Notes: generated by a model not told the origin, from the sequence alone. DNA of 64,000 nt from Patagioenas fasciata (GCF_037038585.1 NC_092541.1:5831445-5895444), one strand, 5' to 3'; counted from the first letter of the stretch, positions 45,400 to 57,849 are shown. Program-made: numbers and translations.

Positions 45400-46789
45400 C
45401 GCCGGTGCCGCCTTGTCCCGCCCGGCCCCGGGGCGGTTCCGTCGCCCGAGCGGCACCGGCACCGGCTTCAGCATCAACATCGGCATCGCCATTGACATTT
45501 CCGTCGCCACCCACCGCGGGACGGAGACAGAAATACCCCGTCACAGCAGGGTGGAATCGCGATCGGAGCAGTGTCGGTAGCCGGTGGTGCCCGGCAAGAA
45601 GCGATTGCAGCCACTGACCCCGCTGGCTTCCATCGAGGAGCAGCGACTTTCTGCTCTGCATAGGGAGGCGAGCAGCAAAGATCCTCCTGCCCGCAGACAA
45701 ATGCACAGCCCTTGCTCCTGCTGCAATGCCCGTCCAATGCTCCCATGGAAGCCTCTTCTTGGGATTTTGGTTTTCCCCACCAGCACAGCCAAGGGATCCC
45801 TGAGCAGGTGCTTTCCTCTGCTCTGTGAACACAGGGACTCCCCTGCTAAAGTGCTAATGCAAAATCTGACTTGGAAAAAAACAACCAGAAGGGGTTTCAT
45901 GTGTTGCTACTTTGTTAAAGCTCAGATATGCAATTTAAAACTGTGTCCTCCAGCTACCACACTTTCAGGGAGATTTCAAAAATTTCCTGTTAGTGCTACA
46001 AACTCATTGCATGGAGTTAGGAGTTCAAGTTCCACACCAACCAGGAACAGGGGATGTCAAGGTCACAGGCACCTTCAAACACTCCCCACAGTGGCTCATT
46101 ATTGAGACCAGGAGCTTGTGTGTCAGGAGTCAGAAGCTTGGCAGTTGAGGCCCAGGAGACAGCACAAGGCTTGCACTGGTCCCACTGAACACAGCCCCAG
46201 GTGATGCCAGGTTTCTACTTGAAGAGTGAGACAGAAAGACATCGGCTAAGTTGCCCTGAGAGGCTGGAGGTCTGAGGTGAGTGAGAGCTGGCAGGAGGCC
46301 TCTGGGAAGAGACTGTGGGCTCCAGCCAGTCCCCAGGGCCTCTGTGTGGCTTGAGTAGCTGACAGAGCTGTTCACAGCCCATAGGCAGAACCTGCAGAGG
46401 CACAGAGTGAAGGATCAGCCCTTCTCCCTGTCACAGTTGGACTCCCTAACTGTGTTTCCGGGACAAATAAGGCAGAGCAACAAACATGGCCAGTCCAGCA
46501 CACAGATCTGTCACATGCTCACATGGTATTGACCCCTCTTCTCACTGCCTCCTTCTGTCTTCCCACACTTGCTCCAGGTCAAACTACCTTTCCTGGTCTC
46601 AGCTCCTTCCCCTAAACATCTCCAGGCTTGCAAAATCACCAAATGCTTTTCCACTGCATCCCATAATGAGGTCTGATACTGCTGTATTCAGAAACAATGA
46701 TGCGTCTATAGGATGGTATTCTCACCCTTCTGGATGGCAGGAGAAGTTCACCATGGACGGTTCTCCCTTGCTGGGGGGTGGCTGGACTT
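45400..46789. other. Intergenic between modules D and E
   Basis: No gene seen. 45.5-46.1 kb is shared with 27.5-28.1 kb. From about 46.75 kb the V1-upstream CR1 of module E begins. Confidence 0.5.
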
Positions 46790-47220
46790 GGTGTGATCTC
46801 CAGGAGGAGCAAAAAGCTGTAGCTGATCTCTCCATAGGGCATTTTCATGGCAGAAGCGGGAAGTCCCGAGGACGTCCAACTGGGAAGACTCATTCCCTCC
46901 CATCAGCTCTGTACACACATTCCAAGATCCCCCCTGAACCCTCTCTTCCCCAAGCTGAACACTGTCACTCCTCTCAGTGTATCCTCACAGTTCAGATGCT
47001 CCAGTCCCTGCACCATTTTGCTGGTCTTGCTCCAATATCTTTTTTCCATCAGGAGGTCCAGAACTGGAGCCAGAGCTCCAGAGTTGGCCTCACCAGCGCT
47101 GAGTAGAGAGGAATGACCAGGTCCCTTGTTCTGCTGGAGATGCGCTTCCTACTGCAGCCCAGGTTGCTGTTGGCCTTCCTTGCCATGAGGGTCCATTGCC
47201 ACAGCAGACACAGGAACACC
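46790..47220 (-). mobile_element. CR1 LINE fragment
   Basis: Fuller copy of the element cut by the window start: MARKANSNLGCSRKRISSRT, VIPLYSALVRPTLELWLQFW, then a decayed 3' region. It spans the left boundary of the 47-kb duplication as visible here (47048 matches base 1). Confidence 0.75.
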
Positions 47221-48311
47221 TCAGAGCTGCTGAAACTGAGCGGGACACAGCAGTGAGTATTCAGGAGAAGCATCCCAGCTGCTTCTCCAGCTCTTCCTCT
47301 TCCCTCAGCATGCACTAATTGGAAAAGAGGACTCTAGGTAGGAGATGTGGTTTTACCTCCTTTCCAAAAAAAAATCCCTAAAGAGATAAAGTGTCCTCCT
47401 AGCCCTGCATCTGGGGATCACTGAAAGCCTCAACATGTGAGCAAGACCCGTCAGCCAGGCACTGGACAAGAGTTTCTGCTGAACGCCTTGAATTGTCTCC
47501 CTGCTCTTCACGTGTCTCCTCCAGCTTAGGGACTGACCAGTGCGTTCCTGGGGGCTGGGGGGGAGTCCCTGTGTCCCTGTGGGTTCCCTGCCCAACAGAA
47601 AACTGCTGGTGGCTGTACTTCTGGGATGTGTCTTTCTGGGATCTTATTTACTCCAGAAACAGGAAACTTCCAGCGTTTTGAGGAACTGACTCACCTGAGC
47701 AAGTTCAGCAGAGGCCCCTGTAAGGGCGTGTGGAATGTGAGAGCAGCTGGTTAGTGAACCAGCCTTAGGGAAGGCTGGCTGATCAAGTCCCTTTTCCTTC
47801 CAAAGGGAAGAACAAGGAAAAGGGAAAGCGATTAACAAAGCCTACAATGACACCAGTTTCTCAGTAAGTGATAAGGCAAGGAAGGAGACCAGAGCTCTGC
47901 AGTCTCTAATTGATGGGCCATTAAGAAACTGCAGGTGTAGATTTGAAGTGGGACAGGCTGAGCTTTGTAAGTGACAGGAAGTGACAAGAGGAACATGAGG
48001 ATTCTGGATGTTTCAGGGTGTTGTGCGGGACTAGAGAACACTTCTGAAGGCATGTGTAGGGGAAGGGTCAAAGGAGGGGGGAAAGAGAAGACTGGGGAGG
48101 AGCAAGGGGACTGAACTGAAAGGAGGAAGAAAATAGAAGTCAGTACCTGCACGTGAGGCAGGACTGCTCAGTGCATTTGTTGGGATGATCCCTATGCCTG
48201 ACCACTACAGCTCCCCCGCTTTCTTATTAAATCCTTTCTTAACCATCCTTCTGTGTAACGTCCATGTTTGAGTGCCAGTAGTTGGGGAGAGTGGAGTGAA
48301 AGAGAGAACTG
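47221..48311. other. V1-upstream non-coding block (module E)
   Basis: Duplicate of 176-1275; no gene seen. Confidence 0.55.
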
Positions 48312-48317
48312 GGTGCC

Positions 48318-48652
48318 TGTTGGAGCGATAAACGACTCAGCATCCCGATTCAATGTGAATCACGCAAAGCCATTTATTACAGAAACAAGCCTCCTTATAT
48401 ACACAACTATTCTCCAATCACGCGTCCACGCTCCAAGCATGGATTTGCTAAATGAGTATCACGGGCAGTCCATATGCTGGAGCCCCACCGATGATAGGTC
48501 CGACGATTCACACCATGCTGAGGCCCTGTTAATGAAGAAACACCCCTCTTTCTCACAGCAGATTCTGTTCTCAGCTTCTCGAAGTGGCCTTGAGATTCTT
48601 TTGGGCCTGATTAATTCAACAACATATCTCCATCTAACGAAACCCCTCCACA
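48318..48652 (-). mobile_element. Solo LTR, probably class II ERV, specific to module E
   Basis: 335 bases with TG...CA ends (TGTTGGAG at one end, CCTCCACA at the other) flanked by a perfect 6-base target duplication GGTGCC (48312-48317 and 48653-48658). Module A has a single uninterrupted GGTGCC at the matching place (about 1279). On the minus strand there are a TATATAA (48395-48401) and an AATAAA (48373-48378) about 20 bases apart, as in LTRs with a very short R region. No internal viral genes. A 6-base duplication suggests a class II (beta/alpha-like) retrovirus. Confidence 0.88.
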
Positions 48653-49225
48653 GGTGCCAGTAACTGGATGGACCGTGCTGTGTGCAGCAAGGCCTCCAGC
48701 CAGCAGCTGGAGAAGAGACCTCTGCTCACAGGGTCTGTCAGTCTCTGTGTCAGCAACTGGAGGGACAACATCACACATGCATGTGTGAGAAGTCATTGGA
48801 GGGATCTCAGTGGTTTTTGGTGTTCATTCTGAATTTAGGTTGATGCTCACGTGTGTTTGTGGAATTTTTTGCCATATGGCAAACTTGCTTGCCCAGTGAG
48901 CAGGAGGAAAAGTTGTATCTAAAGCCAAAGCCAGCGGTGGGTAAGGTGGCCCAAGGCCAGCACATGACTGCTCAACAGACTGATACTACCAAGTTGTGGT
49001 AATGTTTGAGGGATCCAAGAGTGTGGAAATAACTGTGAGACGAGTGGGTGATTGTGTGCATCTCTTTGTCAGTGAACATCAGACTGGCCATGCCAGGGAG
49101 AAGGGGGAGCCCCAGGCGCTGGGTCAGAGGGCCCTGGCTCCGGGCAGGACTATGAGATGCGCTGAGGGCCCATGGCGATGTTTGAGGGGTGCAGGAATGC
49201 GGCTGTGCTGGTGACTCCAGAGGGT
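48653..49225. other. Intergenic, duplicate of 1275-1849
   Basis: No gene seen. Confidence 0.5.
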
Positions 49226-49666
49226 GAGGGGGTGTGTGTTTGCACTATGGAAATGTATGAGCCAGGTATCATGGAGACAGTCCAATAAAGGGACACTGAA
49301 ATGATGAAGAGACTGAAGCATCCCTGACATGGTGATAGACCGAGAAGCCTGGGACTGCTCAGCACAGAGAAATCTCACGGAGATCTCGTCAGTGTCTACA
49401 AATATCTGAAGGGAGGTTGTGAAGAACATGAAGCCAGGCTCTTGCCCATGGTGTCCAGTGACAGGACAAGAGGCACCTGGCACAAAGGGAAACAGTGGAG
49501 ACTCTGTCTGGACACCAGGAAACACTGTTTCACTGTGAGGGTGAGTGAGCTCTGGCACAGGATGTCCAGAGTGGTTGTGGAGTCTCCATCCTTGGAGAGC
49601 TTGCCTTCTTCAGTATCCCAAAGAGAAGCTGAGAAGAGAAAGATTTTTGGTGCTTCTAACACTTGA
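49226..49666 (+). mobile_element. CR1 LINE 3' fragment
   Basis: Duplicate of 1850-2290 with a few substitutions. Confidence 0.7.
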
Positions 49667-51071
49667 CTGCAGGATGAGGAGCCAGATGGAGCCAAACTCT
49701 GCTTGAGCACGTCGCAAAAGGCAATGGACCTGGTTGGGAACAGGGAAAACTCCTCCTAGAAACTTGGAACTGTGATTTTTTAATGATAAAGGTGGAGCAT
49801 GGGTGGAGATGGATCTCAGTTAGAATGAAACTCTGACTCCACAGAATGTTAATTACAATATTGGAGACAAAATAAGAGTGTAAAAGAGGATGGCACAGGT
49901 GATGTGATGCCCTTTCAATCATGGGAACCCTGAGTTATGGAGCATGATGTGGCGCTCAAATTGGGTTTTAGCACATAGTGCAAATCCCAGCCATGCAGAG
50001 ATTTGCTGGTATTGTCATCTTTTCAGTTTTCATGGGACATTCTTAGAAATACACCACTCCTAATTTCTAGTGTTGAGTGAAAGGACATTTATATGAAAGA
50101 CCAGTGCATCAATCCCAGATCAACACAAGGATGTGTTTGTGGCAACATTGCCAAATTCGTCAGGTGATCTATACAGCTCAGCACAACACAGGCCTATGCC
50201 TGCTCAGGTCAGGTTAACTTAACGATAATGAGCAGTTTGTTAGCTCTGCCATTACTGGTGCCTGGTATCATTTGGAAAGTGAATGGGAGTAGGGGTCCCC
50301 ACCTGCAGTACCCCCACCCCTTCACATGCCCTTTCAGCTCTGGGGTGCAAGGCTACCCCATTCCCAGCCCTCACAGTGCAGCACTCCAATGGGTGCCCCA
50401 TGTGCTCCCTGGGAATCGGGGGTGACCTACTGGTCCCTCACCCTGTTCCCTGGTGACCCCTCACCCTTTTCCCTAGACTAGGAGTACATTGTCCTTGTCA
50501 CCTCTGAGTTTGTGGAACCCAGCAACCCCACTAGAGCCAGGTTCCTCTCTCACACTGTGGATTTTCCCAGCAGAAACAGGACACGGCCAGAACCCCTGGG
50601 CAACTCCACAGCAAAATAATCTCCTGGTTTGGAGGATTTGGGGGAGAGGTGTTGTACCCAGGTAGCTGAGGAAAGAAAGGGGAGAGAAGAGAGAAACAGA
50701 AGAGACTTCTGTTCCCAAAGGAAATAACAGTGTTGCCAGACAGCTGAGGATCCCAGAGGAAGATGTGAAACCTCCATGGGGAAAGAAACCTCTGATCTCC
50801 TAAATGACTCAGAAGTGTTTGTGCAGAATTGCAGGCGATTTCAGTTGGGGCTTTGAGAATTCCACTGTGAGCTGACTGGGAACAGCCCCTTCCCAGGACT
50901 GGGGCTCTCAGAGTGCCCAGGACCCCTCATTGTGGAAATGCTGACAAAGCCTTTGGCTGAGGGAGCCACAGGTGGTGCTGCTGGAGGAGGGAGAAACCCA
51001 GAAGGAGCATTTGAGGCACAGGAAGAACAGATCAGTTGTCTTCCCCACTTCTACATTTGCTCCCCCACCAG
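49667..51071. other. Non-coding, duplicate of 2291-3690
   Basis: No gene seen. Almost unchanged from the first copy. Confidence 0.5.
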
Positions 51072-51151
51072 AGTGGTTTCCGGTAGCTCTGGTATCTCGG
51101 GGCTGGGAGGTGCTTTTCTGACTCTCACTCAACAGGCAGGCTGCTCTCAGT
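51072..51151 (+). promoter_or_regulatory. Putative V1-4 promoter-proximal block
   Basis: Identical by eye to 3691-3770. Confidence 0.45.
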
Positions 51152-52350
51152 ATGCACCTCGGGTATCTCGTCCTCACTGCCTTTCTGGGGCAACTGCTGG
51201 GTAAGTCCTGGATTTTCCTCAGCACATTCTTTCTTCTCCTGTGGAAACCCTCACCAGCCGTATCAGGTCCATATGGGAAAATAATCTTGAATTATAGGAA
51301 AACATTGGGACACATTAGCTCACATTTGTGTTTTTACATTGGCTCTCTCAAGGTGTTTTTACTGTTCAAAAGGGGAGAGATCTCAGACCTCTTCTCCTGC
51401 TTTTCTGTTGCCTTCAATCCATCTCTCTCTGTCACTCTTCTCTGATCCACATGCTGTCTTCATGGGAGATCTCAGCTGTATCTACACTCTCACATTTCTC
51501 CATTTTCAACAGAAATTAGCAGATCTTGTCAAAGCCGCCCCAAGGACTATAAAGCTCCCATGAGATTGACGTTAATAGGGTTTCCATTCTGCCTCCTGGC
51601 TGGCCCATCAGCCATGGCTCCCAGTTTTCTCCTTTTTGTTGTTGTCACAGCCAGGGTTCCCTTATTTCGGGCTCAGCATTCTATACACTCAGGGAGCCAG
51701 GAGCCCTCTAAGAGGAGAAGTATGGGGAAGAAAGATAATTTTTTTTTCTATAGCTCCATGGATGGCTCTGCCTGCTGCAGGGGTGCTGGTACCTAACCAT
51801 GAAGGTCAGGCATGACAGGCTGTTCCCTGGTCCTCTGGGCAGTAGGAGCAGGGACACAGAACAACTCTCCTCAGAATCCACACTTGCCTGTGAGCTCCAG
51901 CCTCCTGCCCAGAACTACTGTCCACCTCCCTTTCCCCAGGCATAAGGATTTTCCTGTAGGGTAAGGGACAAGGAGTCTGCTTCAGCAGGGTTTTCCATCC
52001 ATTCTTGATTTGCTTCCCAGAGCCCTTCCCTGCAGAGTTCCTGACCTTCACTTTCTTCCAGGCACCATGGGGCAGGTCACTGTCACCCAGCAAGAAGGAC
52101 AAGTCACAGTAAAGCAGAGAGACACCTTCCAAACAACCTGCACATACCAGACACCCAACTTTTATGGCTTGCTCTGGTACCAGCAGAGGAAAGGCCAAGC
52201 TCCCCAGCTGGTCTCATATCACACAGGATCTGGCCTCAAGCGCAGCGACCGTTTCAGCACAACTCTGAACACCACGGGGAAATACAGCGTCCTGCAGGTG
52301 GAGGAAGTCGAGGTGTCTGACAGTGCCTTGTACCTCTGTGCTGTGCAAGA
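51152..52350 (+). CDS. TRAV: T-cell receptor alpha V segment, family 1, copy 4 (V1-4)
   Basis: Duplicate of V1-1. Leader exon 51152-51200 is identical; the 861-base intron has about 13 differences; V exon 52062-52350. The V exon has ten base differences from V1-1 (five silent, five replacement), all in the first two thirds: TPNFYG for [14 protein letters not shown] for [12 protein letters not shown] for SDHF. Six of the ten match V1-3, which suggests a gene-conversion tract. The domain is intact with all landmarks; germline CDR3 is CAVQ. Confidence 0.95.
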
Positions 52351-52389
52351 CACCCTGGTGCAGGGAGCTTCCTTGGCTGTGCAAGAACC
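52351..52389 (+). other. 23-RSS of V1-4
   Basis: Heptamer CACCCTG, 23-base spacer, nonamer GCAAGAACC (52381-52389). Confidence 0.9.
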
Positions 52390-53425
52390 CCAGGGAGGGA
52401 GGGGTTGTGTCTGTCCAAGGCTGAGCTTGTGGGATGGGGCCCTGAGCTGTGCCCTGGCAGTGCTGCTTCCCCTGTGCCCCCAGGGATCTGCAGGGGAAGA
52501 TCCTGTGATGTCATGTTTTCTGTCATCATTTATGCACACATGATATTCAATATTCTCATATCACAGTAGGTGAAGACAGTATCCTCTCCTTGTCAATGCA
52601 TGGGAAGCTCCAGTTTCTGGTGAAGTGCAAGCAGCACACACATGAACATTTGTATTGACATATTAACAATTTGTTCATCTGCTCATAACCACAGGAACAT
52701 CTGTCCTCTGCAAGAATACCTGATTCAGTCTTGTCTTGAGATGGAAAAACCTTAAAACTGGTTCCATTGTATTATTCCCCTCTTGATCTTCAGCCATTGC
52801 AGTTGATCTTAAGAGGTGCTGTAACTTTTCTTTCCCCTCTTGTGACAGATTCACTCCAGCCCCCGCCCGGCCAAACCAGCAGCATTTTGGCCCAGGCTCC
52901 AGAGGAGGTAGAGGCCTGAGCTGCAGCCAGGCCAATAACTCCTTTTAGGAAACCCACAAGGAAGCAGAATAGCAAACGAACACTGACAAATGGTGGGTGC
53001 ACGAACCTCATACAGACCTTTCCCACTGTCTGCAATTTGTCCAGGAGTCAACCACCTAATTCTATAAATACGACAGCCTGAGTGAGCCCACTTTGAGCTC
53101 TCTCTGCTAAATAAGTTGGCTGTACAGCAAAGGCTTTACTGCTCACAGGTCAGCGGATGATCACGATTTAAATTTCTGATTAATCATTTACCTGAAGTAA
53201 ATGCACACTAAATATAATGAATCATCTAGAAGTATACACTTGTGTCATTTTTTATACACTCCCTGCTTCATGTTACTTAGTAAGCTGAATTTGCTGCATT
53301 TCTTAAGCATGAGACATCCATGGGTCTTCATTCCCCTGTTCTCCCTGGGGAGGCAGCAAAAGGCTCAGCCTCATTTCAGCAGGTGTCTCGTCTCTGCCAC
53401 TGGAACAGGAGGTTGAGGGAAGGTT
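52390..53425. other. Intergenic, duplicate of 5005-6039
   Basis: No gene seen. The poly-C at 5475 of the first copy reads cccccgcccgg here. Confidence 0.5.
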
Positions 53426-53955
53426 TCCTCCCCCTCTACTCTGCCCTGATGGGTCCACACCTGGACTAATGTGTCCAATTCTGATTTCCCAGGTTTAAGA
53501 AGGACAAGGAATTACTGGAGATAGTCCAGCGGAGGGACACGGAGATGATGAGGGAGCTGGAGCATCTTTTTTATGAGGAGAGACTGTGAGAGCTGTGTCT
53601 GTTCAGCCTGGAGAAAAGAAGGCTGAGAGGGGTTCTTATTCATACTTATAAGTATCTCAAGCCTGGGTGTCAAGATGATTGGGCCAGACTCTTTTAGGTG
53701 GTGTTCAATGATGAGAGGCAATGGACACCAACTGAAACACAGGAGGTTCTATCTAAACATGAGGAGAAACTTCTTTACTTTGAGGGTGCCAGAGCCCTGA
53801 AACAATCTGCCCTGAGAGGCTGTTGAGTCTCTTTCTCTGGAGATATTCAAAACCCACTTGGACACAATCCTGTGTGATCTGCTCTGGTGACCATGCTTTA
53901 GCAGGTGGGTTGGAGTAGACAATCCCTGCAACCCCAGCCATTCTGTGATTCTGTC
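53426..53955 (+). mobile_element. CR1 LINE 3' end
   Basis: Duplicate of 6040-6569, ending ccattctgtgattctgt. Confidence 0.88.
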
Positions 53956-54349
53956 ATCATCACCCCAAGGAATCTATGTAGACATTCCGTTTTCTAGTGG
54001 GAGCTGGTCAGTTCCTTCTGCTCATATTGTGTAATGAACTGGCACTTGTGATAGCAAGTGTCCTGTGTCTGCTTGATCAGGAATGAACTTCACAGTTCTC
54101 TTTCCTTAATGTGTCCCCTTGGAAGCTGTATGCCCCAGTCCCCAGGAAGGAAACGCCAGGCAGCCAGTGACCTGAACCCATAGTAGGAGCTCCTGAGCTT
54201 CTAAATTTCAGGTATAACTGGGTAGGCTAAGCCAAGAAAGCAAGAGCAGGGAGGCAGGAGTGAGGATGACCCAGACCAAGCCTTGGTCAGGCAGTGCCCA
54301 CACCAGCAAGGTGCAGGGGTGCAGAAGCCTGCGAGAAGCTTTTATTGAC

Positions 54350-54640
54350 CTCATTCTCTGCTGCAGGACAAAAATGGAGGGGCACGAGCAAAGCAGGACC
54401 TGGATGGGGTGTATGGAGGGCAAATTTTTGATGCAGGCAATCCATGAATGGAACAGGGGAGAGGCTGTGTTGGACATGGTACTCACAAATGAAGAAGAAC
54501 AGTTGGATGATGTAGAGCTCAAGGGCAGCCTTGCCTGCACTGGTCAAAAGGCTGTGGAGCTCAAGATCCTGAGAGCACTGACCAAGACAAACAGGACGAC
54601 TACTGCCCTGGACTGCAGAAGAGCCCATCAGTCTTGTCTG
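54350..54640 (+). mobile_element. CR1 LINE endonuclease fragment
   Basis: Duplicate of 6936-7240 (VELKGSLACTGQ, VELKILRALTKTNRTTT). Confidence 0.85.
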
Positions 54641-55859
54641 GGACCTACCTGCTTGGCAGGGTGCAATGGGAAATGGTCCTGTAGCGCAGAGGGCACCAGG
54701 AGAGCTGGATGCCCCTCAAGAACATCCTCCTCAGAGCACGAGGATGGTCCTCTGCAATGTGGCAGCAGGGTTACACTGTGGGGTGCAACCACAGCCCCAT
54801 GGGGACACACATCCCCAAAACCCAGAAACCTACAGGCACAATCGTCCCCACTGCAATCTGAGCAGATATAAAGGAATATTTTCCACAACTGGATATTAAA
54901 TCTTTCCTGCCAATGGATCGTGGCCTGTGACATATCGGAGTGTTCTTGGAGCCCATCCCAAGCTGTAAGCAGCTGGTACCTTCCTGGCTGCAAGGTTAGA
55001 AAGACTTTCTGAGACAATTTTTTCACCTTTCCCTCACCCTGACTTTGTAGATACTCATCATTTTATTCTTGGGGTAATGGGGCAGATTTCCATGAATTAG
55101 GGTTACTTCTGCCCTGGTACCCAGCAGAGCCATAACTTGTTGTTTATTGTGCTGGGCCCACAGGGTTACAAGCAGAACATAAGGATCATGTTTATTTCCA
55201 CCTGTGCCTGTACCTGTCCCTCTCCCCATGCTGAAGAGGGGACAACCCTTCCCTGGGCTTGTTTGCAGGGAAGGGAGGATGTCACTCTGTGCACCCCCTG
55301 CCCCATGGCTCCTCCTCACCATTTTGTGCCCAGACCCCTCTGAGGTGCTGAGTCTGCATCTCACACAGGGCTGCTGCTTCAGCTCCAAACGTGCCCATGT
55401 TCACTATAAACACAATTGTAACAGCATTAACATAGCATGAGTTTTCCTTATTTTTTCTTTGTTCTACCCTGTGTTTCCTGAAATAAGTTCATTCTTCAGG
55501 TGGGCTGGGACATTCAGCTAATTCCTCCTCACTTTCTCAATTCACCAGGAAAACCCCCTGGCCAAGTGTCCTATGACAGCCCTCCATGCCTGTGTGTGGG
55601 GCCAGCCAGGCATTTGGTCTCTCTCTTCTTCACTATCCTTTCTCTACAAAGGCATTTCCCACTGGGACCTGCTGACTACACCAAGTGTTTTGCACCAGGA
55701 GCTGCTGCTTTGTTTAGATTCCCTGACTCTCCTTAAATATGAAGCATGATGTTAATGGGATGGAATACTCTTATTGATCAGTTTGGATGTCAGTCAAGCA
55801 GACAAACCCTCCACAGTAATCTGTCATATGGATCATTAACTCCTTGATGTTCGGGGATC
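54641..55859. other. Intergenic with copy-specific indels
   Basis: No gene seen. Holds about 225 bases absent from module A (54872-55097). At about 55798 it lacks about 640 bases that module A has, leaving only the first ~60 bases of the LTR fragment. Confidence 0.6.
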
Positions 55860-56105
55860 TCTGGCTGAGGGTGATGGCACCCTGACAGTTGTTTTCATCA
55901 TGAGGACAAATATCAGCTCTCGGACCTGCTCAGAGCAGCTTTCACATCCTTGTTTCTTGGGGTCTACATCAAGGGGTTGGGCAGGGGATTAAGAACCCTG
56001 TAAAGAATGGCCACTGCTCTCCCTGGTTCAAGGCAGCTTCCATGTAGGTGAACAAATACGGGCCATAGAAACAGGCCACAGCAATGAAATGAGAAGCACA
56101 GGGTG
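55860..56105 (-). pseudogene. Olfactory receptor pseudogene fragment, duplicate
   Basis: Same broken TM6-TM7 piece as 8885-9130; here the frame AVAILYRVLNPLPNPLM stays open further upstream. Not functional. Confidence 0.75.
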
Positions 56106-56771
56106 AGACAGCTCAGTGCCTGCATTCTGCAAAGCAGAGCCACAGGGTAATTTAAATCACCATTAAATAAAACAACCTCAGGCAACAAGGACCACAACTT
56201 GAAGTGGAAAACCTGCATGGATCCTGTATTCCTTTCCCACCGTTTCAAGATCTCCTCAGTTGCGCAGTCAAGCCGGGGGTCATGCTAAGAGCCAGTGGCA
56301 GCACTCTAGCAGTGCTTTGCAGAAGGGCTTACTCGTCTGTCAGGATACTGTCATTCCTCCCTCTTCATCAAGGACAATTACAGATGGTACCATCAATGTG
56401 AAGGACCTGAAGTACCTTGCAGTTGTTGCAGGATTTAGTGCAATAAGGTTAGGAAGTGCAACTCTTGTGCTTTTAAAGACAGATATTAAGAGAACAACTA
56501 GGGGGGAAAGATTTCAGACATGCGAGTGAAATGCCCTTGTGAAGCTTTTGGCATCAGAGATATGCTTCATGAGCCTTAATTCCCTTTTGCATGAAGGACA
56601 TGAGTGTACAGATTTCCATCTTTCAACCTGTACGGTAGAAAAAAATAGAGAAGGATCCCCTTGTGCCCTCACCCCCTTCCACTCCAGAGTATCACGCTGC
56701 TTCTTTGGCAGATTGGGGAGTTTCCACACAGGGAAGGACCACATAGAGGCCAGAATTCAATGTAGCAGAAC
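56106..56771. other. Intergenic downstream of keratin C
   Basis: Duplicate of 9131-9796; no gene seen. Confidence 0.5.
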
Positions 56772-56777
56772 TTTAAT
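56772..56777 (-). terminator. Poly(A) signal of keratin C
   Basis: ATTAAA on the minus strand. Confidence 0.7.
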
Positions 56778-57109
56778 GCATAAAAGAGAGAAACAAAGTC
56801 ACTGCAAGTGGAGGACAGCAGTGCAGGAATCCCCAGAGGAATCCACAAGTCTGCAGTCCATGGTCATTAAGAAGTTTGTGCATGATGTTCATCTGCCTGC
56901 CCCATAGAGGGAGAGAAGACAGCTGATCCCCACCAGGCTGGACCTGGGGGAACCTTGTGGCCAAGAGGAACCAAAGGAAACAAAGAAAAAGGTAAAAAAG
57001 GTAAAGCCATTCAGCTCTACTGAAAACACAGCCAGTATCTCAGTCCTTTGTCCAGCACCATGTTATGAGTTCCTCAAGGTGTCTCCCTGGGCCCTTCCCA
57101 GATTCTTTA

Positions 57110-57412
57110 TCAGCGCAGGTACCTTCTGCCAAAGTAGCGGCCGGAAATGCCAGAGAGGTCACAGCAGCCAGAGTTGATGGGCACTCCATCACAGCTGAGG
57201 ATTCTGCCAACAGCAGCAGAGGTGGAGGAGCCCACAACGGTGTTCTGTGGGAAGGAGCTGAGGATGGGGCCGGGCAGGGTCACCACCACAGGGGAGGGCT
57301 CGATGACAACTCTGGAGTCCTGGCACTGCCTGACACAGGGCTCATTGCAGCTGTTGGCCAGCGGGGTCGGGCCACAGGGCTGGCAGGGCAGGCACTGGTT
57401 GTAGCAGGACAT
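57110..57412 (-). CDS. Feather beta-keratin C
   Basis: Duplicate of keratin A, 100 residues, complete. It differs at MSCYNQC (A: MSCYDQC) and [11 protein letters not shown] ([12 protein letters not shown]), in both cases agreeing with keratin B, so A is the changed copy or C was converted. The exon-2 5' end is 57433 after ctctcccag. The 5'UTR intron 57434-57791 has a normal donor CAG|GTAAGT. TATA box and poly(A) signal are present. It looks fully expressible, unlike A. Confidence 0.96.
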   Translation of the reverse strand: MSCYNQCLPCQPCGPTPLANSCNEPCVRQCQDSRVVIEPSPVVVTLPGPILSSFPQNTVVGSSTSAAVGRILSCDGVPINSGCCDLSGISGRYFGRRYLR

Positions 57413-57849
57413 GTCTTGAGACCGGAGGTTCACCTGGGAGAGAAGGCAGGGAGAAAGCAGAGCATAAAAGTAGATAAGAAGTAGCCTGGTTACCCTCTCA
57501 AAAAGCAGCCAAGGCCACTACTGAGTGGGGAGCTGGAAGACATGCCAGGCGGTGCACAACCTTCACTGCCCTACAAGGAGCCTCACAGCACAGGGCAGCT
57601 CTCTCTTAGTGAAAAACCAAAACGCCCCTCTGCCACCTCCCAGCCTCTCTCTAAGCAGAACTTCTCACCCCTTCCATCTCCCATGATAAGGAGATGCAAA
57701 GCTGAGGAAAGGACACAGCCAATATGAGCAGAGATGTCCATCAGTAACAGATATCAAGTTGGAAGAGAATCAGAAGGGACTTCATACTTACCTGGTTCCC
57801 AAGAGGAAGAAGGCAAGAGAAATGGATGAGAGCAGGGACTCGGGCTGCC

